A DNA stretch of 59,332 bases from a virus: positions 1 to 59,332 of the IMG/VR virus record IMGVR_UViG_3300046463_000857; one strand, written 5' to 3'. Positions 38,684 to 47,600 of the stretch are shown here, one piece after another. Both the position numbers and the translations under genes were made by a program. Positions within the stretch are counted from its first letter, which is position 1. Each line of letters opens with the position of its first letter. Under the pieces are notes generated by a model. That model was not told the DNA's origin and ran no database searches. It saw only the letters and a program-made list of their open reading frames with translations.

Positions 38684-40927
38684 ATGTTTCTATACGCAGA
38701 GAACGCCGTCACCAATACGCTCCTAAGCGGAGTAGAGCCGTGGGACTTTAAACCCACGGAGAAAATTACCGAGCAGATTCGAAAGGTAAAAGAGGACCGG
38801 CAGGCATGGTATCAGAATCCGGACACGAAGCATTATTTTTACACCCTCATTGAGCCGCTGAATCCCCGGCTGAGGGTAACGAAGGAGAGCAATCCGCCGC
38901 AACTCGTCAGAGGATTCTCGCCGGACTTCGACATCGCCTGTCCCCGGGAAACCATAATGCAAGCCATCGAGTCGATGAAGTATAAGCCCTCATGGCTGGA
39001 GCACTCGCTGGGCGGAAACTTTCGATTGATATATCTCTTAGAAGAGCCGATTCGAGTCCATGATTTTTCGTTCGCAATTTTCCTGCACCAGCACGCCAAA
39101 ATATGGTTGAACCTCAAGCTGCTCCCATGCCTGGACGAGCCTGCGTTTGAAAATCCTACCCGGCTGCTGTGTAGGGGCGACCTATGGGAGGACCTGAAGC
39201 ATCCTCCAATCAAAGCAAAAGACTCACAATACTTTTTCTTCCAGACAGCCAAGGAATACAAATTCAAGCCGACAGAAAGCGACCAGATTCCTCTTGCTAC
39301 TGTCGAGAAGGCGCTGAAGGAAAAATATGCTGCGTATGAGTGGCCGGACGAATTCGAAGTTAACTCCCAGGGGCCTTCACACTGGTTTGTCCCGGGCAGC
39401 ACCTCGCCGATGTCCGCAGTCGTCAAGTCGGGCGGCATCACTTGTTATTCCGCTCATGCGGACAAAGGCTACTACACATGGGCCGACTTGTTAGGCGGCG
39501 ATTTCGTGACGGAGTATCTGGCCAATGCGTATACCCAGGCCACACGCGATTGCTGGTATGACGGGCACGACTATTTTCGCAAGATTCATGGCCGCTACGA
39601 ATCGGTCAACGAAGCCAGCTTCAAGCTCTATCTGCGGGTCGAGTGCAAGCTATCTGGCAAGCCGGGGCCGGATGGAATCTCTCCGATTGACCAAGCACTG
39701 CATCACGTCCAATCGGAAAATCGAGTCGCTAGCGCGGGCTCTTTTGTGTTCATGAAACCGGGCTTGGTTACCTTCCAAGGGGAGCTACGTTTAAACAACT
39801 ACAAGCGGAAGCCAATTGAGCCCGCTGTAGGCACACAGAAGTGGGGTCCCCATGGCGGCGCGCCGTTCTGTTCATTCATCCTACAAAATCTGTTCGCACC
39901 CCCGGTTTCCGGGAGAGAAGAGCAGATTCAACTTCCGTGGTTTCTCGCCTGGGCGCAGTATGCCTATTTGTCTGCAATAAATTGGACTCCTTTGCCCGGG
40001 CATAGACTGGGAATGTGCGGGCCGACTGGCTCCGGCAAAACGCTGGTTAACCGAGAATTCATCGGCGCTTTGCTGGGTGGATTTGCGGACGCTACCCGGT
40101 ATCTTGTGGGAGGAGAGACTTTTAATGCTTACCTTATGGATGTGGCCCATTGGGTGCTAGACGACGAGGTTCCCGCAAACACTCCTGGCGCACGCGCGAA
40201 GGTAGCGGCGCTCCTCAAAAAAGTGACCGCGCAGTCCGGCCTGATTAGCAATGACAAGTTTCGCAAACAGGGATTGGTGGACTGGAATGGCCGCGTAGGC
40301 ATGACTCTAAACATGGACTTCGAGTCGATGCGAATTCTAACCGCGAGTCTGGATAACAATTCGATGGACAAAATGGTTTTGTTCCGTTGCCAGAATCTGC
40401 CCAATTTTAAATTCCCGTCTCGCACGGAGATTCAGAAGATGCTAGCCGTGGAGCTTCCGGTGCTGGGTAGGCTGCTCGTTGATTTCAAATGGCCTGACTA
40501 TATCGAAGCGACGAGGGATTCACGCTACGGATTTCTTGCATTCCACGACGAGCTTATGGTCGAGCGCGGCAGGCAGACTGCTCCGTCGGCGATGTTCCGC
40601 GAACTGCTGATAGAGACTCTCCGGCTCTGGTTCCAGGACAATCCCGAAGCTCCCAGGTATTCCGGGACTACCTCCGCCATCATCCGAATGATTAATCAGA
40701 ACGCATTTAATCAGGACCTGATGCGCGGCTACAAGTCAGACCAAATCAACAGATTTTTGGAGCAGATACAGACCGAAGGTTTGCTAAAATGCTCCGTTCA
40801 CACTGCCCCTGATAAGACTCGCGTCTGGACCTTCGAGCGTTTTGATACAGAGGCGGTTCCCACCCTTAACCCAACGACTGGAGTTTCATTTGAATCCCCT
40901 CGACCCATTTCCCCTGAAGCTAAGTAA
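38684..40927 (+). CDS. Primase-helicase (SF3/D5-type AAA+ with N-terminal primase-like domain)
   Basis: 747 aa starting 1 nt after the polymerase stop. C-terminal AAA+ module: Walker A GMCGPTGSGKTLVN (~446), Walker B HWVLDDEVP (~489), sensor region RVGMTLNMD, as in virus SF3/D5 helicases. The N-terminal half has SPDFDIACP, a D-x-D like motif I of archaeo-eukaryotic primases, then GGNFRLIYLLEEP and LDEPAFENPTRLLCRG, in the order seen in PrimPol-type proteins. It probably unwinds and primes the phage fork. The primase activity is inferred; the helicase call is firmer. Confidence 0.8.
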   Translation: MFLYAENAVTNTLLSGVEPWDFKPTEKITEQIRKVKEDRQAWYQNPDTKHYFYTLIEPLNPRLRVTKESNPPQLVRGFSPDFDIACPRETIMQAIESMKYKPSWLEHSLGGNFRLIYLLEEPIRVHDFSFAIFLHQHAKIWLNLKLLPCLDEPAFENPTRLLCRGDLWEDLKHPPIKAKDSQYFFFQTAKEYKFKPTESDQIPLATVEKALKEKYAAYEWPDEFEVNSQGPSHWFVPGSTSPMSAVVKSGGITCYSAHADKGYYTWADLLGGDFVTEYLANAYTQATRDCWYDGHDYFRKIHGRYESVNEASFKLYLRVECKLSGKPGPDGISPIDQALHHVQSENRVASAGSFVFMKPGLVTFQGELRLNNYKRKPIEPAVGTQKWGPHGGAPFCSFILQNLFAPPVSGREEQIQLPWFLAWAQYAYLSAINWTPLPGHRLGMCGPTGSGKTLVNREFIGALLGGFADATRYLVGGETFNAYLMDVAHWVLDDEVPANTPGARAKVAALLKKVTAQSGLISNDKFRKQGLVDWNGRVGMTLNMDFESMRILTASLDNNSMDKMVLFRCQNLPNFKFPSRTEIQKMLAVELPVLGRLLVDFKWPDYIEATRDSRYGFLAFHDELMVERGRQTAPSAMFRELLIETLRLWFQDNPEAPRYSGTTSAIIRMINQNAFNQDLMRGYKSDQINRFLEQIQTEGLLKCSVHTAPDKTRVWTFERFDTEAVPTLNPTTGVSFESPRPISPEAK

Positions 40928-41549
40928 GCCGGAAGAAAACAAGCTCGCCCAGGGCTCTCAAAAAGACCTGGACAAACTCGTGCTGCACTCGATGCGTGAA
41001 GCGGTAGCCTACGCGCGCCACATCAGCAAGGGCCACATTGAAGACGGTGAGCTTATCTCGATTTGCTACGACGTGCTGAATCGCGGCGCGAAGCGGTGGA
41101 AGACCGGCTGGGCGAGGTTCTTCGCGTTCTGCAAGCCGGGAATTCGCGGCTATGTTCACCGAAGTTGGCGCTCAAAAAATGTGGTGAAGGGTGTCGGCTC
41201 TGAAAACATGGTGCCCCCGGATACCTCGAACCCCAGCGGGCATCACGTTGATTTAACCGGCCCCTGGGACGACACAGAAGAAATCACTCCGGAGCACGAA
41301 ATTGACAACCCCAGGTTCGAAGACATCCACACCCGCGAACGCTGGGAGCAAATGAAGCCGCTGGTGGAACGAATCTGCACCGAGCGGGAGAAGGCAGTTT
41401 TAAACTTGACCTACTTCAGCGGAAGGAATTTTCAGGAAATTGCCGAGATGCTGGATTTAACTCGGTCGGCGATTCAGCGCACTCACCGCGTGGCGCTCCG
41501 AAAGATTCGCGTCGCGTTGCTGGACCAGGGGCGACTACTCTCTGAATAA
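40890..41549 (+). CDS. Sigma70-family RNA polymerase sigma factor
   Basis: 219 aa from a TTG with GGAG 6 nt upstream, overlapping the primase-helicase by 38 nt. The N-terminal helices resemble sigma region 2 (LVLHSMREAVAYARHI, WARFFAFCKPGIRGYVHRSW). The C-terminal CTEREKAVLNLTYFSGRNFQEIAEMLDLTRSAIQRTHRVALRKI is a classic region 4 helix-turn-helix. It would redirect host RNA polymerase to phage promoters. The GCGACT-N7 sites, one of which lies 3 nt after its stop, are candidate targets. Region 3 is short or absent, as in ECF-type factors. Confidence 0.82.
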   Translation: MNPLDPFPLKLSKPEENKLAQGSQKDLDKLVLHSMREAVAYARHISKGHIEDGELISICYDVLNRGAKRWKTGWARFFAFCKPGIRGYVHRSWRSKNVVKGVGSENMVPPDTSNPSGHHVDLTGPWDDTEEITPEHEIDNPRFEDIHTRERWEQMKPLVERICTEREKAVLNLTYFSGRNFQEIAEMLDLTRSAIQRTHRVALRKIRVALLDQGRLLSE

Positions 41550-41551
41550 TT

Positions 41552-41564
41552 GCGACTTTTATAT
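41552..41564 (+). promoter_or_regulatory. GCGACT-N7 putative phage promoter motif
   Basis: GCGACT, TTTATAT, then GTCTG. The base after N7 would be +1; the CTG start of the resolvase gene begins two bases later. Confidence 0.5.
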
Positions 41565-41566
41565 GT

Positions 41567-42067
41567 CTGAAAATACTCGCCATAGACCTGGGGACCCACA
41601 CGGGATTCGCTCACAACCTCGCCGGAGCGGATACACTTACTGCTGGGACTTGGACGCTAGCAACGGGGGCGGAAGTTACTGCCTGGGGGAAGGAACGCTG
41701 GACCCGGCGAAACGACCCGAGGATTCATCGATTTCAGGAATATCTGGTTTCACTTCCCAAGCCCGATGTGGTAGTCTTCGAGGACGTGCAATTTTCGACT
41801 TACACCCTGCAAACCCAGTTGTGGGCATCATTGCGGACCTGTGTATGGTTGACCCTTGGCAAATCGTGCTTGCTGGAATGTTTGCCAGTCTCCACTTTAA
41901 AAAAGTTTGCCACCGGGTTCGGCGGCGCAACAAAAGAAGGAATGGCAGCCGCCCTGTTTAAACAGTCCCCAGGATTTCGCGGACAAAAACTAGACGACAA
42001 CGCCATTGACGCAATATGGATTTTCAAATGGGCACAAACACACCTATCTCGCGTAAAGTTCCAGTGA
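41567..42067 (+). CDS. RuvC-like Holliday junction resolvase (apparent CTG start)
   Basis: 166 aa in the frame beginning CTG AAA ATA CTC, i.e. (M)KILAIDLGTHTGFA, exactly how RuvC-type proteins begin. Catalytic acids: Asp7 in I-D-L-G, Glu72 in VVFEDVQF, and the Asp pair in LDDNAIDAIW (~143-148). RNase H-fold resolvases cut four-way junctions, resolving replication and packaging intermediates. No ATG, GTG or TTG is available in frame before these motifs, so CTG (or a frameshift from the out-of-frame ATG at 41563) must be used. The end overlaps the next gene. Confidence 0.82.
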   Translation: MKILAIDLGTHTGFAHNLAGADTLTAGTWTLATGAEVTAWGKERWTRRNDPRIHRFQEYLVSLPKPDVVVFEDVQFSTYTLQTQLWASLRTCVWLTLGKSCLLECLPVSTLKKFATGFGGATKEGMAAALFKQSPGFRGQKLDDNAIDAIWIFKWAQTHLSRVKFQ

Positions 42068-42876
42068 AGAATCTCAATCAGTCGGAACCGATTCAGCTTT
42101 CCAGCCGGGAGCTTTCGACCCGGTTCATGATAGACACTTGCCTCCAGGTGTTCTCCACCGCTGGCGCGGTAATGAGTCACTGGATGCGGACCCCACCCGG
42201 CGTGAACATGTTCGGCATGCCCGAGGCTGCCCCCGCAGAGGTTCCTCCGCTGACTCCCGCCGAGACCGAGACCAAAATCGAATGCGAGAATACACTTCGC
42301 GCGGCTGCGAACCGCATTCAGAAAATCATGGATGACGACGACCGCTGGAGCCTGGAGTTTCAGAAGCGGACCGAAAAGCATTTTGAAGACATCGCACAGA
42401 GACAGCGGGACGTCCTCGATATGCAACGCAAGTCCGCCGAGGAACATCTGCTGGCCACCCAGGAAGTCTCTTCACCGCATTTTCGCTACAAGCCCGCGCT
42501 CTGCCGCCTGTTGGACGGAAACTGGCTGGCCTACCTGGGCGACATCAATGACCTGGAGCACGCCTTAGTCGGTGTGGGTCCCACGGCGCAAATCGCGCTC
42601 GAAGCTTTTGACGGAGCCTTTAGGGGTGTGCTACACCCAGCCACACAGGAGTGGTTAATAAAACGGGAACAGAACCTAGAAACCGGGGCCGAAGACGCTC
42701 CATATCCTAAAACACATGAGTTGGACCAAAACGCAAATCGACACCTTGACGAGCCTCCGGCAGGAGGGTTACAGCAACCCGGCGATAGCCACCAAGATGG
42801 GCAAGAGCCTGGATGCGGTGGTGAACAAAATCCGCCGACTGAGCCTGAGCCGCCCATTGACGGCTGGGTCCGCTGA
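42028..42876 (+). CDS. Hypothetical protein whose 3' end overlaps the metallophosphoesterase
   Basis: 282 aa from MGTNTPISRK (an ATG at 42016 is also possible). Residues ~80-150 are helical/coiled coil (ECENTLRAAANRIQKIMDDDD, KHFEDIAQRQRDVLDMQRK), followed by a small globular part (GNWLAYLGDINDLEHALVG). The last ~53 codons read through the start of the next gene in a different frame and are low-complexity (Gln/Gly/Pro/Glu), which looks like a non-selected tail. Function unknown. Confidence 0.58.
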   Translation: MGTNTPISRKVPVKNLNQSEPIQLSSRELSTRFMIDTCLQVFSTAGAVMSHWMRTPPGVNMFGMPEAAPAEVPPLTPAETETKIECENTLRAAANRIQKIMDDDDRWSLEFQKRTEKHFEDIAQRQRDVLDMQRKSAEEHLLATQEVSSPHFRYKPALCRLLDGNWLAYLGDINDLEHALVGVGPTAQIALEAFDGAFRGVLHPATQEWLIKREQNLETGAEDAPYPKTHELDQNANRHLDEPPAGGLQQPGDSHQDGQEPGCGGEQNPPTEPEPPIDGWVR

Positions 42877-43774
42877 CCCTGCTGCTCCTGCGCTCGCGGC
42901 GGAAACCGAGATTCCTGTTCTCCAGGAGCCAGTCACGCTGCCCCGGCCTACCTTCGGATATCTTCCGTTGGAAGTCGTGAACACCGGCGACTGGATTCGC
43001 CACGGACTGGTCGCAGACACACACATGTGCTGCAAGGAAGAACGCCTCGCAGAACTGCACGCCCAATACGACCTTTTCAAAGCCGAAGGACTCACGACCG
43101 TGTTCCATGCGGGCAACCCGATTGACGGCTATGTGGCGCGCATCAACGGTGAAAGTGTTTTCTCCTCGACCATCGATGGACAGGCGCAATACTTCGCCGA
43201 CAACTATCCGCAGCGGGAAGGCATCACGACTTACTTCATCACCGGCGACGACCACGAGTCCTGGTTTGCTCCCGGCTTCAACATCGGGTCATACATGGAG
43301 CTTGTCGCCCGCAAAAATGACCGAAAGGATTTGCGCTATATCGGTCACGTCGAAGCGGACGTCGCGATTAAGGCCGGTGCCGTGCCGACTATCATCAAAA
43401 TCATGCACCCCGGTGGTGGTTCAGCGTATGCGCGCAGCTACACGGCGCAGAAGATTGTGGAGTCTCTGGAGGGTGGCGAAAAGCCGTCTATCCTGGTGCT
43501 GGGCCACTATCACGTCTCGAACTACATGCAAGAGCGCAACATTCACGTCGTGTCTCTGCCGGGGTTTCAGGACCAAACAATTTTCGCTCGCAAGAAACGC
43601 CTGCGGATGGAAGTCGGCGGGGCGATTATGGAATTCAAAGTGAACCCGGACGACGGCTCTGTCACCCGGTTCAGAGTGGAAATCAATCGCTTTTTCACGC
43701 GCGGATACTACAAGCGGTTCATCCGTTCAGACGCGAGGTTGATTAAGGGCCAGCTTGAACTGACCCCCGGTTAA
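42716..43774 (+). CDS. HTH-metallophosphoesterase fusion
   Basis: 352 aa. Residues 1-45 (WTKTQIDTLTSLRQEGYSNPAIATKMGKSLDAVVNKIRRL) form a Myb/GcrA-like helix-turn-helix. The calcineurin-like domain from ~85 has VADTHMCC (D-x-H), FHAGNPIDG where GD is usual, FITGDDHESW in place of GNHE, IMHPGGG and VLGHYH. These bind two metals for phosphoester hydrolysis. The Asp-to-Asn change in the second motif would remove a bridging ligand and may lower activity. HTH plus nuclease suggests sequence-guided DNA work. Its stop shares TTAA with the convergent gene. Confidence 0.8.
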   Translation: MSWTKTQIDTLTSLRQEGYSNPAIATKMGKSLDAVVNKIRRLSLSRPLTAGSADPAAPALAAETEIPVLQEPVTLPRPTFGYLPLEVVNTGDWIRHGLVADTHMCCKEERLAELHAQYDLFKAEGLTTVFHAGNPIDGYVARINGESVFSSTIDGQAQYFADNYPQREGITTYFITGDDHESWFAPGFNIGSYMELVARKNDRKDLRYIGHVEADVAIKAGAVPTIIKIMHPGGGSAYARSYTAQKIVESLEGGEKPSILVLGHYHVSNYMQERNIHVVSLPGFQDQTIFARKKRLRMEVGGAIMEFKVNPDDGSVTRFRVEINRFFTRGYYKRFIRSDARLIKGQLELTPG

Positions 43775-44445
43775 ACAACCGGCTTGTAGATTTGATTCAG
43801 CAAACGTCCGGCTCCCGGCATCGAGCCCGAAGTCGGAGCCCCAGGGCTGATATTCCCAATCCGGGCAGCCATAGCTTTACGCTGGACGGAATTCGGGGCA
43901 GCCGCGACAGGCGAGGAGCCTGGAGCCATTCCCGCAGTGACCTGAGGAGGAGCTTGAAGCGTAGGCGGAGCCAATCCATTCGGGACCGACTTCGCCTTCA
44001 AAACTGGATTGTGAATTCCGGATTTCGACACCGCATGGTCCACGATATCAAAAGAAGGCGCGAGTTGTGTGAGCTTCCCGGCCTTGTCGGCTGCCATCAA
44101 ATCTTGGGGGTGCAAATGCAACGAATTGAAAATGACCCCCAGGTGACCGTTCAGAGAGCGGTAAAAGCCGAAACCGGCTTGCGTTAGAGCATCCTTGTGC
44201 TCCTTGATAAGTTTCGCTTCCTTACGGTTACCAAATTCTTTTAACGGGGCGGACACGGCAGCCGGGTTCCCGGCAATCAATGCCTGCATCGCGTGAATCT
44301 TCAGAATCTCCGGGGGCAGCCGGTCGTCCTGGGTGCTAGGCGTCTGGGACGCGTCAGGGGATGGAGCGGCAGCGATGGGTGCGGGGGCAGCAGCGGGTGG
44401 GGCAACCGCAGCGGGAGCAACGAGACCTGATTCAGTGCCAGTCAT
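43771..44445 (-). CDS. Virion-associated hypothetical protein
   Basis: 224 aa. The N-terminal ~45 residues are Ala/Pro-rich and unfolded; the middle is helical (EILKIHAMQALIAG, KEAKLIKEHKDALTQAGF) and the C-terminal part is again Ala/Pro/Gly-rich. Composition matches the internal virion proteins upstream. The ATG is placed exactly 7 nt after a GCGACT motif. The stop codon TAA shares its bases with the stop of the convergent metallophosphoesterase gene. Function unknown. Confidence 0.6.
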   Translation of the reverse strand: MTGTESGLVAPAAVAPPAAAPAPIAAAPSPDASQTPSTQDDRLPPEILKIHAMQALIAGNPAAVSAPLKEFGNRKEAKLIKEHKDALTQAGFGFYRSLNGHLGVIFNSLHLHPQDLMAADKAGKLTQLAPSFDIVDHAVSKSGIHNPVLKAKSVPNGLAPPTLQAPPQVTAGMAPGSSPVAAAPNSVQRKAMAARIGNISPGAPTSGSMPGAGRLLNQIYKPVV

Positions 44446-44458
44446 ACTTAACAGTCGC
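44446..44458 (-). promoter_or_regulatory. GCGACT-N7 putative phage promoter motif
   Basis: Minus strand: GCGACT, GTTAAGT, then ATG at 44445. The motif begins inside the TAG stop codon of the upstream gene. Confidence 0.5.
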
Positions 44459-44634
44459 TATTTGCGGGCTCTGGGTCGAGCCTGCACAAGCCCCTGGCGG
44501 CTCTTTTCCTTCCGGTCGAGGTGTTCTACCACTTCCTGCCAGAACGGGTCCTGGGAGTAGATATCCGAGGCAATCCGGGCCGCTACCTGCTGCTCCCGGG
44601 TGTATTCTTTCTGCAATTTAGTGTTTACTTTCAT
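44458..44634 (-). CDS. Small charged hypothetical protein
   Basis: 58 aa: MKVNTKLQKEYTREQQVAARIASDIYSQ, then QEVVEHLDRKEKSRQGLVQ and a basic tail. Mostly helical. The ATG overlaps the stop of the 2466-residue protein as ATGA. Its TAG is followed at once by a promoter motif. Not long enough for domain assignment. Confidence 0.6.
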   Translation of the reverse strand: MKVNTKLQKEYTREQQVAARIASDIYSQDPFWQEVVEHLDRKEKSRQGLVQARPRARK

Positions 44635-47600
44635 CGGATTGTAACTTTAAAGTCATCCTTGTTTCGACGTTGGTCTTTCGTCCCGTATTGAGACGCCGGG
44701 AGTCCTATTTGATTGGATATGATTGCGTCCGCCCACGCAGAAGCGTCAACAGGCGTCAAAGGACTGGAAGTAATGGACTTACCTCCGCCAATCAAGATTC
44801 CACCGTTTTTGTCTTGCACTGTCGCTTTGACTAATTTCATACCTGGATTATACTGCACTCCGGGCCTTGGCGCAACTAGATTCATCTCCTGCTGTGCGTT
44901 CCGCTGCTCAAACCTTTTCTGTAGTTCTGGGACCTTTGCCATCTCTTTACGGTAGTCCCCCAGGTCGAGCCGTCCCCAGCCCTTGTCCGCCCAAAGCTGC
45001 TTTTCAGCGAACCAGAGAGCCCCTTGCAGAGCATCGGGCTTGATATCCATCTGATTGGCAGCCGCGCGGAATACTTTCTGAGAAAAGTGGAAATCAGTGT
45101 CTGGCACTCCGGTCGCGTTCTTCGGCAAAATCCGCCACCGGTCCTGGTAGTCCTGGTAACCCAGGCGTCTCATAGTCCGGTCAGCCCATACGTCGATTGT
45201 GGCCTCGTGTTCCGAGCCAACCAAGTTCTTGATAAAATTCTGAGTCTTCGGGCCGGTCGTTTGGTTTAGCCACCGGCGCGCAAGAACCTGGAGCACCGGC
45301 ACGGAATGCATCCCGTAATTTTTTCCATTCGATTGGCGAGGCGCGAGGTCGTGCTGGTCAATCCACTCCGCCATGAAAGTCGCCTTGGTAGGCTTCACAG
45401 GCCGGTCTGACTCTGGAACATTTTTGTTATACCAGTCCTGCCAGTTGTCCTCGTCCGCCATCTTCATGCCCTCGTTGAACTTAGCAATCTGTTGGTCGAA
45501 CTTTCCGGTCTCGAAAGATTTCAGAGCATCGTAGGCGAATCCAAAATTCACATCCGGTGTGGTGTTCGGCGAAGTCGCCGCGAGTAGTTCAGCGAACAGT
45601 TGCGCGTTCTTTCCAAAATTTGCTTTGAGCTTCGGGACAAAATCAGAATACCATTTCATCCCGTCCTTAAACGCCGGGTGGTCTTGCCATTGCTTGGCAA
45701 AATCAACCACCTTCTGCGCGTAGGCTTTGATTGCCTTCGGGGACTCCGCACCACCGTTTGCTTCTACGAGCGGCGCGTGAACGATATCGGAGGTTAGCTC
45801 CGGCTCTACCAGCTTGCCCTTTTTGTTTCGGACCTTGTTAGGAACGACTGCCTCAGGGTAGTGTTCCAAAAGGTCTTTGTTCGACATCGCCATGACTTCC
45901 GCTTTGCTGAACGCCTGCGGGGCGATAGCTGCACCGAGTAAATCTCTTTCTTCTGGAGTGTTGGGCTTGAACTGAACCCGCTTGTCGGTATCGATTCCCA
46001 TGCTGAACGCGGGACCATCTTTGAGCTTCGAATAAAAATCCTGCTTCTCTGCCTCTGGCCCAACAACAGTTTTCGAATGGTCGGCAGGGTTAATCGTCCC
46101 GTCACCGTAAAGAATACCGTGTGGAGTAAGCACGCTCTCTTGGCCATACTTATTACCCCACGCGGTCGCTTGCTCCGGGGTCATGTTGGGCACCAGAAAA
46201 CTTTTTCCCTGGTCAACGCCTTTGTAATTTCCGCTCACCTCGGTAGGAGTGAAGCCGTCGGCTACAAGAGCTTTTTCTAAATTCTCGTTTCGCAGTTCGT
46301 TGTGCTCGTTGGTGCCGGGGCCTAAATCTTCTTTTGTCGCCGTGAAGATTGCCCAGTTAGGAGACTGGAGCGCGCGAGGAAGTGTTTCTTCGCTCTTAAA
46401 ATCTTCCGGCTTAGCGGACGGTCGGTATTGGACGTCTGGAGCGTAGCCAGCTTTTTGTAGCTCCTGCTGTCTGGTGAACGCTTGAGACTCCAGACTGCTT
46501 CCCTCGTTCGGTTTAGCGACATACTGCTTTAGTTCAACCGCACGGTCTTTTGCCTCGTCGCGGCTCAAAAATTCTCCCGCGTTGGTAGTGAATCCTTCCG
46601 ACAAGTTAGGGTCCGCCTTCCAGGCTTGAAGCATCAGGTTATCCGGAAGGTCACCGTTCTCGTCCAACCGACTGGCGTATTTTTCTTTCAGATACTCCAG
46701 CTTAGCAAAGGCATGCATCGGGCCTTCGTAAATCTTACCGGTGTCCTCGTCACGGAGTGCAGCCATCTTTACCGCGCGCGGGTTTGTTTCATCGGGCCGG
46801 AATTGAATCGGTAGTTCATACGTGGGCTGGTCAAGCTCACCCACCGGCTCCGCCTTTTTCACCCACTCATTGGGAAGCACAAAATCCGTGGAGGTGCCAC
46901 TACCCTGTTTCAACGCGGCTTCGCGGGCTGCCTGTGCAATTTCTTTCGGCACTTCTACTCTGCTAACTGACGGGCCGAAAGAAATGGCGCGTCTCAAACT
47001 CGAAGTCCACCAGGAGCCACCTTCGCCGGAGCCTACTCCTCCACCTTTGCCGGAGTATAAAATCTGGGTGTCTTCATCAGCGGGCCGGAATTGGGCTGAC
47101 TCTGCTTTCCCAGTCGCCTGAGGGCTCGTCTCAGTGACCGTAGACGACGGCTCCGAAATCAACGGGATGTGGTCCAGCTTTTCCCCCGCGTCGTAGGTGT
47201 GCAACGCTACGCCATCCTGGTCAACAATGTTCTTGCCCTTCGCATCCAGCAAATGCACGTCCATGTTGTCAATCTTCCCCAGGTTGCGCTTCACCATCTC
47301 TAGCACCGAGGGAGACAGCTTATCCCAGTCCTGCTGGCGAGCCTCCACTTTAAAAGTGCCGGTGTTCTTCTCGTAGTTCACGCGAGCAAAACCTTTTTGC
47401 AAAGCTTCGGAACGATTCTCTTCGCCGCTGGTCGTAGGCTTCAGACCATACTTCTCGGCCACATCAGGATTCTCGTTTACCCATTCGTGGTGCCACTGCC
47501 CGCCAAGTTGAATCGGTTTCCCGTCGGGGGCAATCCACGCCTTCGAAAACATCCCGGGTCCCTCCTTAAGCTGCCAGTCGTCTTTTCGCTTTCGGGGTTT

